NCBI GenBank assembly: GCA_026125835.1
Contig: JAHCKJ010000166.1
Location: 1 to 5,185, forward strand
Length of the DNA stretch: 5,185 nt
Reading direction: 5' to 3'
Source of the DNA: Sphingopyxis sp.
GTDB taxonomy: Bacteria; Pseudomonadota; Alphaproteobacteria; Sphingomonadales; Sphingomonadaceae
The translations under genes and the position numbers were made by a program. A model generated the notes under the pieces. That model was not told the origin of the DNA. It ran no database searches and saw only the letters and a program-made list of their open reading frames with translations. Positions 1-5,107 of this stretch are shown piece after piece (position 1 is the stretch's first letter; every line of letters begins with the position of its first letter).

Positions 1-399
1 TCGCCGCGCGCGCGGACCGCGGATGTTGCCGGTATTGCGCTGTCCTCCGCCTGTCTGGTCCACTGCCTCGCGCTGCCGCTCGCATTGCTGGTCGCGCCCG
101 CGATGAGCGGCTGGCTCCGTGTGCCCGAATGGCTGCACGCGGCGATCCTGCTGCTTGCCCTGCCCGCAGCGCTCATCGCAATGACCGACGGCTGGCGCCG
201 TTATCGCAGGCGGGCAGCGCCACTGCTGGCGGCGGCAGGACTTGGCCTGCTGGCGCTCGGCATTGCCGCGCACGAGGGATGGTTGGCCGCTGCCAACCCC
301 GATGCCGCCGACCGCCTGCTCACTTCGGCGGGCGCAATCGCGCTGGTCACAGCGCATTTGCTCAACTGGCGGCTGCGCCATGGCACCGGGCATCGCTAA
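1..399 (+). CDS. MerC-domain membrane protein (5' truncated)
   Basis: The frame is open from the first base of the window to a TAA at 397-399, giving 132 visible residues; the true start lies upstream. Near the left end there is a Cys-x-x-His-Cys motif (Cys18, His21, Cys22 of the visible part) in a hydrophobic helix. Further hydrophobic segments follow, with a short Arg/His-rich tail (HLLNWRLRHGTGHR). A metal-thiol motif in the first helix of a small multi-helix inner-membrane protein is the hallmark of the MerC family, first described as mercuric ion transporters. In sphingomonads MerC-domain proteins are often found without any mer operon, and no merA, merR or merT is visible here, so mercury transport is not established; another soft metal is possible. 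Only a short N-terminal piece should be missing. Family assignment is fairly secure, substrate unknown. Confidence 0.8.
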   Translation, partial: SPRARTADVAGIALSSACLVHCLALPLALLVAPAMSGWLRVPEWLHAAILLLALPAALIAMTDGWRRYRRRAAPLLAAAGLGLLALGIAAHEGWLAAANPDAADRLLTSAGAIALVTAHLLNWRLRHGTGHR

Positions 400-444
400 A
401 AGCCGACCGCGACGCACGCTCCAGCCCGATCGCGAAAGCTGATC

Positions 445-459
445 GGATCGCGCCGATCC
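445..459 (+). terminator. Small inverted repeat, possible weak terminator
   Basis: GGATCG (445-450) and CGATCC (454-459) form a perfect 6-bp stem with a 3-base loop. An alternative pairing of GATCGG (441-446) with CCGATC (453-458) is also possible. It lies 45 bases after the MerC-like stop codon, where a terminator would be expected, but no T-run follows, so intrinsic termination is doubtful. Confidence 0.25.
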
Positions 460-475
460 AATAGCGCCCTTGTCA

Positions 476-528
476 TTTTGTCAATGTTACTTGACAAACG
501 CGACTCGTTATGTCAATGTTCCTTTACT
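476..528 (+). promoter_or_regulatory. Tandem palindromic operator candidates with TTGACA -35
   Basis: Site 1 (479-496) reads TGTCAATGTTACTTGACA, with half-sites TGTCAA and TTGACA that are exact reverse complements across a 6-base spacer. Site 2 (511-528) reads TGTCAATGTTCCTTTACT, matching site 1 at 15 of 18 positions with a degenerate right half. The copies are exactly 32 bp apart, about three helical turns, and the match extends three bases to the left with one mismatch. TTGACA at 491-496 is also a perfect -35 hexamer; the -10 expected 17 bases later (514-519, CAATGT) is poor, so the exact promoter is uncertain. A dimeric repressor on these sites would cover the -35 and the start region. The XRE regulator at 1129-1320 is the obvious candidate ligand; that link is inference. 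Confidence 0.6.
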
Positions 529-550
529 GAATAACAAGGGAGCTTGACCG

Positions 551-715
551 ATGCCGCCTCTCACCCGTGCCCTGCTTTGGGCCTCCGCCAGCTTTGCCGT
601 TGCCTTCGCGTGGATCGCGGACGTGATTCCGGCGGCGGCGGGCAACGCGCTTGTCGTGGCACTGCCCATCGCCATGCTCGCGTCCACGCCGCGCGCGGCT
701 TGCCGGAAGGGTTGA
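551..715 (+). CDS. Small hydrophobic membrane peptide, 54 aa
   Basis: This short reading frame starts at ATG 551, preceded by AAGGGAG at 535-541, and ends at TGA 713-715. The product is hydrophobic over about residues 7-27 and 33-47, separated by a short Pro/Ala/Gly stretch, and ends in a basic tail (RAACRKG), so it should be a one- or two-pass inner-membrane peptide. I do not recognise a family. It is the first gene after the AT-rich control region. The next gene begins three bases after its stop in the same reading frame, so both were probably co-transcribed and could once have been one gene; a separate ribosome binding site before 719 argues for two. Two small membrane proteins ahead of a small XRE regulator suggest a shared membrane-associated role, not identified. 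Confidence 0.65.
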   Translation: MPPLTRALLWASASFAVAFAWIADVIPAAAGNALVVALPIAMLASTPRAACRKG

Positions 716-718
716 GCG

Positions 719-1132
719 ATGGCCGCGAACCCCGTGCAGCGCCGTTACGTCGGCCGCATGATCCCGATTTCGATCGCCTATATCGCGACAGTGATGCTGG
801 CGAGCTGGATCATTCCCGACGATGCCGCGGCGACCCCGCTGACCGTTACGGTGGCGCTGGTTCCTGCGCTCGCGACGTCGGGATTTATCTGGGCGATGGC
901 GCGTTACATCGCCGAACTGACCGACGAATATGTCCGGATGCTGGAAATCCGCAAGATGCTCGTCGCGACCGGCCTCACGCTGGCGCTCGCCAGCGGCTGG
1001 GGCATTTTGGAACTGTTCACCGACGTGCCGCGGGTGCCGCTTTTCTATGTGTTTCCCGTCTGGTGTCTGGGGCTGGCGGTCGGGTCGCTGGTCAACCGGC
1101 TCACCATCGGTGACGGCGGACCCTGTCCGTGA
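719..1132 (+). CDS. Four-helix membrane protein of unknown function
   Basis: The 137-residue product has about four hydrophobic segments (roughly residues 13-32, 41-62, 81-99 and 107-126). Between segments 2 and 3 is a charged linker (RYIAELTDEYVRMLEIRK) that may form a cytoplasmic amphipathic helix. No catalytic motif is visible and I cannot name a family. The ATG at 719 is preceded by GGAAGGG (705-711) at 7 bases, supporting this start. Its TGA (1130-1132) overlaps the GTG start of the XRE regulator as GTGA, so translation of the two is probably coupled. Small XRE regulators paired with small multi-pass membrane proteins recur in bacteria, with the membrane partner often presumed to sense or modulate; here that is inference only. 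Confidence 0.8.
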   Translation: MAANPVQRRYVGRMIPISIAYIATVMLASWIIPDDAAATPLTVTVALVPALATSGFIWAMARYIAELTDEYVRMLEIRKMLVATGLTLALASGWGILELFTDVPRVPLFYVFPVWCLGLAVGSLVNRLTIGDGGPCP

Positions 1133-1320
1133 AGAACCGCCTCAAAGTCCTGCGCGCCGAGCGCGACTGGAGCCAGCAGGACCTTGCCGACCGGCTGGAG
1201 GTGTCGCGCCAGTCGGTCAACGCGATCGAAACGGGCAAATATGACCCGTCTCTCCCCCTCGCCTTTCGCATTGCCGACCTGTTCGGCCTGCCGATCGAAG
1301 CCATTTTCCTGAAAGACTGA
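1129..1320 (+). CDS. Small XRE-family HTH transcriptional regulator
   Basis: The 63-residue protein is almost entirely one Cro/C1-type helix-turn-helix domain. The motif spans about residues 15-36 (SQQDLADRLEVSRQSVNAIE), followed by the typical GKYDPSLPLAFRIADLFG helices and an IEAIF end. This is the short one-domain XRE type related to the YozG/YgzD group, which normally binds DNA as a dimer. There is no sensor domain. Translation starts at GTG 1129, overlapping the TGA of the membrane-protein gene as GTGA; no strong ribosome binding site is visible, in keeping with translational coupling. The next gene starts 5 nt after its stop. It probably regulates its own operon through the palindromic TGTCAA-N6-TTGACA sites before 551; this is inferred from position and symmetry. 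Family assignment is very secure, the regulon is not. Confidence 0.92.
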   Translation: MKNRLKVLRAERDWSQQDLADRLEVSRQSVNAIETGKYDPSLPLAFRIADLFGLPIEAIFLKD

Positions 1321-1325
1321 CGAAC

Positions 1326-2252
1326 GTGAAACCCCGCATTGCCATTGCTGCCATTTTTGTCCTGTTCGCCGGCCTGATCGCGAGCCCCGCCGACGCCGCC
1401 GAGCCCTGCCCGGCGGGGCTGGTCGAAGGCAAGCGCATCACCGTGCTGGTCGAGGGCGACGGCCGCGACGTCGTGCTGATCCCCGGTCTGTCGAGCCCGC
1501 GCAGCGTGTGGGACGCCACCGCCGACCGGCTGAAGTCCCGTCACCGGCTGCACCGCGTCCAGATCCGCGGCTTTGGCGACACAGCGGGGGTCAATGCCGA
1601 GGGGCCGGTGCTCGACCCGGTGATGCGCGAGCTTGCCGATTATATCGACGACTGCATCACCGATCAGGGCCGCGCCGCGCCCGCAATCATCGGCCATTCG
1701 ATGGGCGGGCTGACCGGGCTGATGATCGCGGCGCGCGCACCGGGCGAGGTGGCGCGCCTGATGATCGTCGACGCGCTGCCCTTTATCGGCACCCTGTTCA
1801 ACCCCGCCGCGACGGCAGAAAGCACGAAGCCGCAGGCCGGGCAGATGGCCGCGATGATGCGCGCGCAATATGGCCAGCCGGTGTCGGCAACCCCCGTCAC
1901 CGATCCCGGTCCGGCCAGCATGGCTGCCGGTATGTCGAACAGCGCCGCGGGACGCACCGCGATCGCCGGCTGGATGCGCCAGGTCGATCCGCGCGTCGCG
2001 GCGCAGGTCTTTTACGATGTCATGACCACCGACATGCGCGGCGAATTGGGGGCCGTCGCGGCGCCGGTCACCCTGCTTTATGCGCAGGACGACGCGTTGA
2101 TGCCGCCCGAGCGCGCAAAGGCCGCGTTCGAGCCGCAATATGCGGGGCTCGCCCGTTTCTCCGCCCATATGGTACCGGGCAGCCGCCATTTCATCATGCT
2201 CGACCAGCCCGACGCTTTTGCCAGGGCGGTCGACGCTTTCCTTGCCGAATGA
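1326..2252 (+). CDS. Exported alpha/beta hydrolase
   Basis: The 308-residue serine hydrolase begins at GTG 1326. That start gives a textbook signal peptide: basic MKPR, a hydrophobic core (about residues 5-19) and an Ala-rich site (SPADAA, cleavage near residues 24-25), so the enzyme should be periplasmic or secreted. The mature part has the oxyanion-hole loop LIPGLSS (51-57), the nucleophile elbow GHSMGG with Ser125, an acidic residue in LYAQDDALMP (Asp255 or Asp256) and His288 in GSRHF, so the catalytic triad is intact. About residues 155-225 form a cap-like insert rich in Met and Ala. Substrate is unknown; esterase, lipase or lactonase activities are all possible. It lies 5 nt after the XRE gene with only a weak ribosome binding site, so it is probably the last gene of that operon and shares its control. 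Confidence 0.88.
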   Translation: MKPRIAIAAIFVLFAGLIASPADAAEPCPAGLVEGKRITVLVEGDGRDVVLIPGLSSPRSVWDATADRLKSRHRLHRVQIRGFGDTAGVNAEGPVLDPVMRELADYIDDCITDQGRAAPAIIGHSMGGLTGLMIAARAPGEVARLMIVDALPFIGTLFNPAATAESTKPQAGQMAAMMRAQYGQPVSATPVTDPGPASMAAGMSNSAAGRTAIAGWMRQVDPRVAAQVFYDVMTTDMRGELGAVAAPVTLLYAQDDALMPPERAKAAFEPQYAGLARFSAHMVPGSRHFIMLDQPDAFARAVDAFLAE

Positions 2253-2329
2253 GCGCCGGCCGGCACCCTGCCCTTGCTAGGCGGGCGCCTGCTCGCTAGG
2301 GCGGCGGCAGCCGTGAAGGAGCCCTGCCC
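2253..2329. other. Intergenic spacer with short repeats
   Basis: This 77-nt GC-rich gap holds a perfect palindrome GCCGGCCGGC (2255-2264) just after the hydrolase stop, two copies of GCTAGG (2276-2281 and 2295-2300) 19 bp apart, and two copies of CCCTGCCC (2266-2273 and 2322-2329). AAGGAG at 2316-2321 serves the GTG start at 2330. The gap probably separates two transcription units and may contain a promoter, but I cannot place -35/-10 boxes with confidence. No T-run terminator is present. Confidence 0.4.
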
Positions 2330-2584
2330 GTGTTCAAGCGCCTGTTCGTCGATCACCCGAAAAGCGTCAACGAAAACTATATCGAACATTTCGGCGTCGC
2401 GTCGAAATTCGGCGTGACGATGATCTGGGGCGGACTGTGCGCGCTGGTCCACGCGGTCGTTCCGGGGTGGTGCATCACGACCGGCAGCGACACGATCCAG
2501 CGGCTGAACCGGATCATGGTCGAACAGCGGCGTGCCAAAGGCCAGGCGGTCGTCCAGATGAACACCATCGACTGGGTGATCTGA
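2330..2584 (+). CDS. DUF6356-like small membrane protein
   Basis: The 84-residue protein starts at GTG 2330, eight bases after a strong AAGGAG. The N-terminal pattern FKRLFVDHPKSVNENYIEHF, then a single hydrophobic segment (about residues 27-46, containing ALVHAVVPG), then a CITTGSDTIQRL stretch, match my memory of DUF6356 proteins, which are common in sphingomonads and have no known biochemical function. The conserved DHP, EHF and His-Ala-Val-x-Pro features are present, so it appears intact. A single membrane span with conserved polar ends on both sides is the main structural expectation. It is the first gene of a compact group; the ABHD10-like hydrolase follows after 5 nt. Family assignment is from recall, not a search. 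Confidence 0.75.
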   Translation: MFKRLFVDHPKSVNENYIEHFGVASKFGVTMIWGGLCALVHAVVPGWCITTGSDTIQRLNRIMVEQRRAKGQAVVQMNTIDWVI

Positions 2585-2589
2585 CGGCG

Positions 2590-3345
2590 GTGGACATCGT
2601 CCCCGACTATCTGGAGCGCGCCGGGCGGCCGCGACTCGCTTATCGCTTCACCCCCGGCAGCGGACCGGCGATCATCTTTCTGCCCGGCTATATGTCCGAC
2701 ATGGCGGGCGGCAAGGCGACCGCGCTGTTCGATTGGGCCGCGAGCGAAGGGCGCGCGTGCCTGCTCCTCGACTATGCCGGATGCGGCTTGTCGGACGGGC
2801 AGTTCGCCGACCAGAGCTTGCTCGACTGGCGCGGCGATATACTCGACCTGATCGATGCGACGATCGACGGGCCGGTCGTGATCGTCGGTTCGTCGATGGG
2901 CGGCTGGCTGATGCTGCTGACCGCGCTGGCGATTGTCCAGCGCGATGGTCCCGGCCGCTTGGCCGGGTTGGTCGGCATCGCGGCAGCGCCCGACTTTACC
3001 GATTGGGGTTTCACGCCGGAAGAAAAGGCGATCATCCTGGCCGAGGGGGCGTTGATCGAGGAAACGCCATACAGCGACCAGCCCTATATGACGACGCGCG
3101 GCTTTTTCCAGTCGGGCGAGGCGAACCGGTTACTGAAGGGAGATATCCCGCTCGCCTGCCCGGTGCGCTTGCTGCACGGACAAGAGGATGGCGACGTGCC
3201 GCCCGATATCAGCCTGCGCCTTGCCGCGGCGCTGGCGAGCGACGATGTGCAGGTCACGCTCGTCAAGGGCGGCGACCACCGCCTGTCACGCGATACCGAC
3301 ATCGCGCTGCTTATCGACACCGTCGCGCGGCTCGCGACAAATTAG
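2590..3345 (+). CDS. ABHD10-like alpha/beta hydrolase
   Basis: This 251-residue cytoplasmic hydrolase is read from GTG 2590, five nt after the preceding stop; the frame is open further upstream, but only inside the preceding gene. Key features are the loop FLPGYMSDMAGGKA (30-43), typical of the ABHD10-like group, DYAGCGLSDG (61-70), the nucleophile elbow VGSSMGGW with Ser102, AAAPDFTDWGF (131-141), LLHGQEDGDVP with Asp200, and GGDHRLS with His230. The triad Ser/Asp/His is therefore complete. Mammalian ABHD10 is a mitochondrial thioesterase that removes acyl groups from cysteine and also hydrolyses acyl glucuronides. Bacterial relatives are mostly uncharacterised, so acyl-thioesterase or carboxylesterase activity is a family-based guess. 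No signal peptide is seen. It is closely packed with a hotdog thioesterase downstream. The start is less certain than the family. Confidence 0.87.
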   Translation: MDIVPDYLERAGRPRLAYRFTPGSGPAIIFLPGYMSDMAGGKATALFDWAASEGRACLLLDYAGCGLSDGQFADQSLLDWRGDILDLIDATIDGPVVIVGSSMGGWLMLLTALAIVQRDGPGRLAGLVGIAAAPDFTDWGFTPEEKAIILAEGALIEETPYSDQPYMTTRGFFQSGEANRLLKGDIPLACPVRLLHGQEDGDVPPDISLRLAAALASDDVQVTLVKGGDHRLSRDTDIALLIDTVARLATN

Positions 3346-3354
3346 GGGATTGTG

Positions 3355-3792
3355 ATGGCCCGCAGCGACTTCAAATTCCACGTCACCAAACGCGTTCGCT
3401 ATGCCGAAATCGACGCGCAGGCGGTGGTGTTCAACAGCCGCTACCTCGAATATTTCGACATCGGCATCACCGAATACTGGCGCGCCGTCGGAGTTTATGA
3501 CCGCTGGCCGCAGCGCGACAGCCCCGAATTTCACGTCGCGCGCGCCGAGGTCGATTACAAGGTGCCAATCCTGCTCGACGAAGAGATCGACATTTGCGTG
3601 CGCTGTTCGCGCGTGGGCAGGAGTTCGATGACTTTTTTGTTCGAACTGCACGGCGCGGGCCACGACGATCTGCGCGCGACGGGGCTCGAGGTCAGCGTCC
3701 ACGTCGCCGAAGCTCAGGGGGCACCGACGCCGGTACCCGATGAATTCGTCAATCTGTTCGCAGCGTTTGAAGGACAGAGCCTGCGCGCGTAG
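3355..3792 (+). CDS. Hotdog-fold (4HBT/YbgC-like) acyl-CoA thioesterase
   Basis: The 145-residue product has the 4-hydroxybenzoyl-CoA thioesterase signature: an early beta strand, then YAEIDAQAVVFNSRYLEYFD (16-34 region), where Asp20 corresponds to the catalytic acid of this family and the following helix carries the Tyr-rich segment. Later come a VDYKVPILLDEEIDI strand pair and a GRSSMTFLFEL strand, as expected for a single hotdog domain of usual length. These enzymes hydrolyse acyl-CoA or acyl-carrier thioesters as tetramers in the cytoplasm; the acyl substrate cannot be told. ATG 3355 is chosen because AGGGGA (3344-3349) lies 5 bases upstream; the in-frame GTG at 3352 is too close to it. 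The gene begins 9 nt after the hydrolase stop, so it is probably in the same operon. Confidence 0.9.
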   Translation: MARSDFKFHVTKRVRYAEIDAQAVVFNSRYLEYFDIGITEYWRAVGVYDRWPQRDSPEFHVARAEVDYKVPILLDEEIDICVRCSRVGRSSMTFLFELHGAGHDDLRATGLEVSVHVAEAQGAPTPVPDEFVNLFAAFEGQSLRA

Positions 3793-3801
3793 GATGGCCG
3801 C

Positions 3802-4239
3802 ATGACCCAATATCTCCATACCATGATCCGAGTGTCGGATCCCGACGCCACCGTCGCCTTTTTCAACCTGATCGGGCTCGAGGAAGTACGCCGCTTCGAC
3901 AGCGAGCAGGGGCGCTTCACGCTGATCTTCCTCGCCTGTCCGGGACAGGATGGGGTCGCGGAGCTCGAGCTGACCTATAATTGGCCGCCCGAAGACGGCA
4001 GCGCGCCCGAACAATATACGGGCGGCCGCAATTTCGGCCATCTCGCGTACCGGGTCGACGACATCTACGCGACGTGCCAGCGGCTGATGGACGCCGGGGT
4101 TACGATCAACCGCCCGCCGCGCGACGGGCATATGGCGTTCGTGCGCTCGCCCGACGGCATTTCGGTCGAATTGTTGCAGGACGGCCATCTGCCGCCGCGG
4201 GAACCCTGGGCATCAATGCCCAATACGGGCAGCTGGTAA
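3802..4239 (+). CDS. gloA: Glyoxalase I-like VOC protein (lactoylglutathione lyase)
   Basis: Glyoxalase I converts the hemithioacetal of methylglyoxal and glutathione to S-lactoylglutathione. The 145-residue protein aligns by eye with E. coli GloA: LHTMIRV at the N-terminus, VAELELTYNW, NFGHLAYRVDD and SPDGISVELLQ. The four expected metal ligands are present: His6, Glu56, His80 and Glu123. The protein lacks one residue near FFNLIGL relative to GloA and has a distinct tail (PWASMPNTGSW). Two betaalpha-betabetabeta modules fit one chain, which would act as a dimer with Ni or Zn. AGGA at 3791-3794, overlapping the end of the previous stop, lies 7 bases before ATG 3802. A glyoxalase II gene follows downstream, which strengthens the call. 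Another VOC lyase activity is possible but less likely given the conserved ligands. Confidence 0.85.
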   Translation: MTQYLHTMIRVSDPDATVAFFNLIGLEEVRRFDSEQGRFTLIFLACPGQDGVAELELTYNWPPEDGSAPEQYTGGRNFGHLAYRVDDIYATCQRLMDAGVTINRPPRDGHMAFVRSPDGISVELLQDGHLPPREPWASMPNTGSW

Positions 4240-4314
4240 GACGGTAAAGTCAAGGGAGTCTCACCCTGGCTCCGTCTGTGGGGTAGGATGAGGCGGCAAA
4301 GGAGAGGAGACGCC
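4240..4314. other. Intergenic spacer before gloB
   Basis: The 75-nt gap contains no gene. Its last part (4299-4309) is purine-rich with two overlapping ribosome binding sites, AAGGAG at 4299-4304 and GGAG at 4306-4309. These lie 10 and 5 bases before ATG 4315 and decide that start over the in-frame ATG at 4288. I see no convincing promoter or terminator, so whether gloB is co-transcribed with gloA is open. Confidence 0.5.
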
Positions 4315-5043
4315 ATGCCCGCACTCGACATCGTCCGCATTCCGGTGCTCAGCGACAATTATGTCTGGCTGGTCCACGATTCCGCCAGCGGGGCGACGAT
4401 GGTCGTCGATCCCGCGGTCGCCGATCCGGTGCTCGCCGTCGCTGCGACACGCGGCTGGACAATCACCGACATTTGGAACACCCATTGGCACCCCGACCAC
4501 ACCGGCGGCAATGCGGCGATCAAAGAGGCAACCGGCTGCACGATCACCGGGCCAGCGGCCGAATTTGCCCGCATCCCGACGCTCGACGTGCAGGTGCAGG
4601 GCGGCGACACGGTGCGACTGGGCAATCATGTCGCCAGCGTCTGGGACGTCCCGGCCCACACCGCGGGCCACATCGCCTATCATTTCGCCGACGATGCCGC
4701 GATCTTTGTCGGCGACACGATGTTCGCGATGGGCTGCGGCCGCTTGTTCGAAGGCACCGCTGAACAGATGTTCGCGAACATGCAAAAGCTCGGGGCGCTC
4801 GACGATGCGACGCGCGTTTATTGCGCGCACGAATATACGCTGTCGAACGCGCGCTTTGCAGTCACGGTCGATCCGGACAACGACGCGCTGGTGGCACGAC
4901 TGGCGGCGGTCGAAGCGGCGCGTGCTGCTGGAGAGGCGACTGTGCCGACCACAATCGGCGTCGAACGTGCCACCAACCCCTTCCTGCGCGCGCCGAGTGC
5001 CGCCGAACTCGGGCGCATCCGCGCGCTGAAGGACGCCGCGTGA
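4315..5043 (+). CDS. gloB: Hydroxyacylglutathione hydrolase (glyoxalase II)
   Basis: Glyoxalase II hydrolyses S-lactoylglutathione to D-lactate and glutathione in the cytoplasm, the second step of methylglyoxal detoxification. The 242-residue metallo-beta-lactamase fold protein has IPVLSDNYVWLV at the N-terminus and the metal motif THWHPDH (His57, His59, Asp61, His62). It continues with PAHTAGH (His115), FVGDTMFAMGCGRLFEGT (bridging Asp134; the CGRLFEGT stretch is typical of true glyoxalase II) and AHEYTLSN (His172). The C-terminal helical domain ends with ATNPFLR, the glutathione-site signature. All binuclear metal ligands are intact and the length is normal. ATG 4315 is chosen because of the AAGGAG/GGAG just upstream. 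It follows gloA by 75 nt, so both glyoxalase steps are encoded side by side. Assignment is very secure. Confidence 0.95.
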   Translation: MPALDIVRIPVLSDNYVWLVHDSASGATMVVDPAVADPVLAVAATRGWTITDIWNTHWHPDHTGGNAAIKEATGCTITGPAAEFARIPTLDVQVQGGDTVRLGNHVASVWDVPAHTAGHIAYHFADDAAIFVGDTMFAMGCGRLFEGTAEQMFANMQKLGALDDATRVYCAHEYTLSNARFAVTVDPDNDALVARLAAVEAARAAGEATVPTTIGVERATNPFLRAPSAAELGRIRALKDAA

Positions 5044-5107
5044 CGCCGCTGCTTCAGCGCCGGTTCATCCGCGCGCGCTATCCGGAATTTTCTCAAGGAG
5101 CAATGTC

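Larger units (their letters stand above)
400..550. other. Intergenic region with AT-rich regulatory segment
   Basis: No gene is supported here. The first part (400-460) has the GC-rich composition of the surroundings and includes a short inverted repeat at 445-459. The second part drops to 32 G/C in 80 bases (461-540) and carries the tandem TGTCAATGTT sites annotated separately. It ends in a good ribosome binding site, AAGGGAG at 535-541, nine bases before the ATG at 551. The composition change and repeats mark it as the control region of the downstream four-gene group. Confidence 0.75.

Noticed and set aside
544..1113. Plus-strand frame of 189 codons starting at TTG 544
   Set aside because: It overlaps the two membrane-protein genes in another phase, gives an Arg-rich composition without a domain, and has poorer start signals than ATG 551 and ATG 719.
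1101..2189. Long minus-strand open frame of 362 codons opposite the XRE and hydrolase genes
   Set aside because: It is antisense to two genes with clear domains, its translation is Arg/His/Gly/Ala-rich and without recognisable motifs, and long antisense frames are common in GC-rich DNA.
2255..2264. GCCGGCCGGC palindrome as a terminator stem
   Set aside because: It has no loop of its own and no following T-run; in GC-rich DNA such short palindromes are expected by chance.
3286..4188. Minus-strand open frame of 300 codons opposite the thioesterase and glyoxalase genes
   Set aside because: It runs antisense to two well-supported enzymes with intact catalytic residues; it is a codon-bias shadow.
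4288..4314. Upstream ATG 4288 as the gloB start
   Set aside because: It would put the strong AAGGAG/GGAG at 4299-4309 inside the gene and add a basic MRRQRRGDA leader not expected for glyoxalase II; ATG 4315 fits better.
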